From the NCBI GenBank assembly GCA_017998025.1, contig JAGODW010000006.1, forward strand, positions 1-16,668: a DNA stretch of 16,668 bases, in the 5' to 3' direction. This document shows, piece after piece, positions 15,483-16,668 of this stretch; the stretch's first letter is position 1; each line of letters begins with the position of its first letter. Position numbers and translations under genes: made by a program. The notes beneath the pieces were generated by a model. It did not search any database, was not told the DNA's origin, and worked only from the letters and a program-made list of their open reading frames with translations. The DNA is from Spirochaetales bacterium (lineage in GTDB: Bacteria > Spirochaetota > Spirochaetia > DTKZ01).

Positions 15483-16115
15483 CTATCCCTCCCGGGAAGG
15501 TTCCCGCACTCCTGTTTTTACCAGAATTAGAACCAGCTCTGTAACCCGGTTTTCCAATCGGATGATCGTATGATTTACCCGGTTTACAAGGTAATTATAG
15601 AACACAATGGTCGGAATCGAAACGATCAAACCTGCAGCGGTTGTGATCAATGCCTCCGCGATTCCTTTTGCAAGAAGGCTCGGATCTCCTACTGACCCCA
15701 TGTTACCCAGTACTCCAAAAGCCCGGATGTTTCCCGTTACCGTACCCAGCAACCCTAATAGGGTAGCGATATTCGCTATCGTACCCAGGGCAGAAAGGAA
15801 CCGTTCAAGCTTAGGAATCTCCATATTGGCAGTACTTACAATAGCATCTTTGATCCGCTCCTCTGAATGTTCCCGATACTCGAGTCCCACCTTCATAAGG
15901 TTTGTAATAGGAGACGGATTTGCTTCGCAGATGCTGATGGCTTCGTCAAAGTGCCCTTTTTCCAGCGTAGATTTTAGCCGGAAAAGAATGGTATCTTCGT
16001 CGATTCTGATTTTTCTAAAGTATAAAAGCCGTTCAATGATAATTACGGTAGCGATAAAGGCTAACCCTATGATAAGGATAAGGATAACCCCACCTTTCTG
16101 TATCAATACTTCCAT
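15483..16115 (-). CDS. exbB: ExbB/TolQ/MotA-family proton channel protein
   Basis: ExbB forms the pentameric inner-membrane scaffold of the TonB motor. The 210-residue sequence has three hydrophobic helices at about 10-31, 108-136 and 154-176, with the large cytoplasmic loop between the first two. Family signatures are LLGLLGTVTGNIRAF (120-133), with the channel threonine near T125, and IAEALITTAAGLIVSIPTIVFYNYL (152-176), with T159. ATG 16115 has a strong AGGAGG 5 bases upstream. Together with exbD and tonB it makes a compact three-gene unit preceded, only 15 bases away, by a beta-barrel gene. ExbB rather than TolQ is inferred from context. Confidence 0.93.
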   Translation of the reverse strand: MEVLIQKGGVILILIIGLAFIATVIIIERLLYFRKIRIDEDTILFRLKSTLEKGHFDEAISICEANPSPITNLMKVGLEYREHSEERIKDAIVSTANMEIPKLERFLSALGTIANIATLLGLLGTVTGNIRAFGVLGNMGSVGDPSLLAKGIAEALITTAAGLIVSIPTIVFYNYLVNRVNHTIIRLENRVTELVLILVKTGVREPSREG

Positions 16116-16130
16116 TGCTTCCTCCTGAAC

Positions 16131-16668
16131 TTAGAACGTAACCGTTGCTTTTAATAAAGCCCTGAATCCCGGGCTGATAAAGGGAGATACCGAGGTACGC
16201 CCATCTTCCATAAGGGGGGAAAGAACATCTTCCAGAGCAAGGGCAATCTCCAGGTTTTCCAGGGGCCGGTAGTACCCTTCCAATCCAAGGGCCGGGAGAG
16301 AATTCCCCTTTGCCGTGGTCCAGGATCCGGAGATGCTTCCCCCCAGGGGCTTATGTTCCGGTTTTACCTGTAGCAATAGATCAAGCGTATGTCTCTGTTC
16401 CCGTAACATCCGGTCTTCTAGAATGGATGCCCACTGGGCCTTTGCTTGAACCTCTTCTGTAATTTCATATACTCCTTCTGCTTGCAGTTTGTAGGAAGTT
16501 AGTTTCTCTTCCTTAAGAGGATATCCTTCCAGGATGGAATCATAGGATAAAAGAATCGGTGCATGGGTACGCCTCCACCATTCTACTCCGAATGAGAGAA
16601 AAAGCCGATTTTCCATACTCCGTATCTCCACTCCAGTTCCCAGGTACTGTGTTTTTATTTCAGGAAGG
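16131..16668 (-). CDS. Outer-membrane beta-barrel protein, C-terminal part
   Basis: The reading frame is open to the right edge, so only the last 178 or so residues are seen; GTG 16631 is internal. The sequence has no recognised domain but shows alternating polar and hydrophobic residues typical of transmembrane beta strands (for example KLQAEGVYEITEEVQAKAQW and HTLDLLLQVKP). It ends in the aromatic signature LLKATVTF, whose final phenylalanine is the usual barrel-assembly signal. The strand pattern LEIALALEDVLSPLMEDGRT followed by a P-G-F-R strand resembles the end of TonB-dependent receptors, which would suit the exbB-exbD-tonB genes just downstream. That identity is an inference: no plug domain or TonB box can be seen because the 5' part is missing. 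It could instead be another type of porin or OmpA-like barrel. Confidence 0.6.
   Translation of the reverse strand, partial: LPEIKTQYLGTGVEIRSMENRLFLSFGVEWWRRTHAPILLSYDSILEGYPLKEEKLTSYKLQAEGVYEITEEVQAKAQWASILEDRMLREQRHTLDLLLQVKPEHKPLGGSISGSWTTAKGNSLPALGLEGYYRPLENLEIALALEDVLSPLMEDGRTSVSPFISPGFRALLKATVTF

Overview
The window looks like chromosomal DNA of a spirochaete (Spirochaetota, probably the Treponema/Spirochaeta side). The strongest clue is a 1,152-residue membrane-anchored coiled-coil protein that I recognise as the spirochaete 'SpiroCoCo' family. It sits among ordinary housekeeping genes. The purine genes point to a free-living or gut-type spirochaete rather than a host-dependent one such as Treponema pallidum, which lacks de novo purine synthesis. 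I see no mobile element, CRISPR array, tRNA or rRNA, and no gap over 300 bases without a gene.

Layout. Bases 1-4788 run on the plus strand: the 3' part of a tRNA-dihydrouridine synthase gene, then purF-purM-purN-purD, tightly packed with overlapping ends. A perfect 8-bp inverted repeat at the end of purD may be the terminator. Everything from 4827 to the right edge runs on the minus strand and converges on purD. In transcription order it reads: outer-membrane beta-barrel protein (cut by the window edge), exbB, exbD, tonB-like gene, HAD-family hydrolase, SpiroCoCo coiled-coil protein, then (after a likely promoter) grpE, dnaK, dnaJ, a small secreted protein with four calcium-loop-like repeats, and rlmB.

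How the genes work together. PurF, PurN, PurM and PurD supply four steps of IMP synthesis; the remaining steps must be encoded elsewhere. ExbB, ExbD and the TonB-like protein form a proton-driven energy transducer across the inner membrane, and the adjacent barrel is a plausible client. GrpE, DnaK and DnaJ form the Hsp70 chaperone machine.

The less conventional parts are the coiled-coil protein, which has an N-terminal membrane anchor, roughly a thousand nearly proline-free residues and a C-terminal helix-turn-helix-like tail behind a G8 tract at its ribosome-binding site, and the small repeat protein coupled to dnaJ. Six of the 14 complete genes appear to start with GTG or TTG. No single locus here is clearly a new system. 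The best leads are the coiled-coil protein, its possible homopolymer switch, and the repeat protein.
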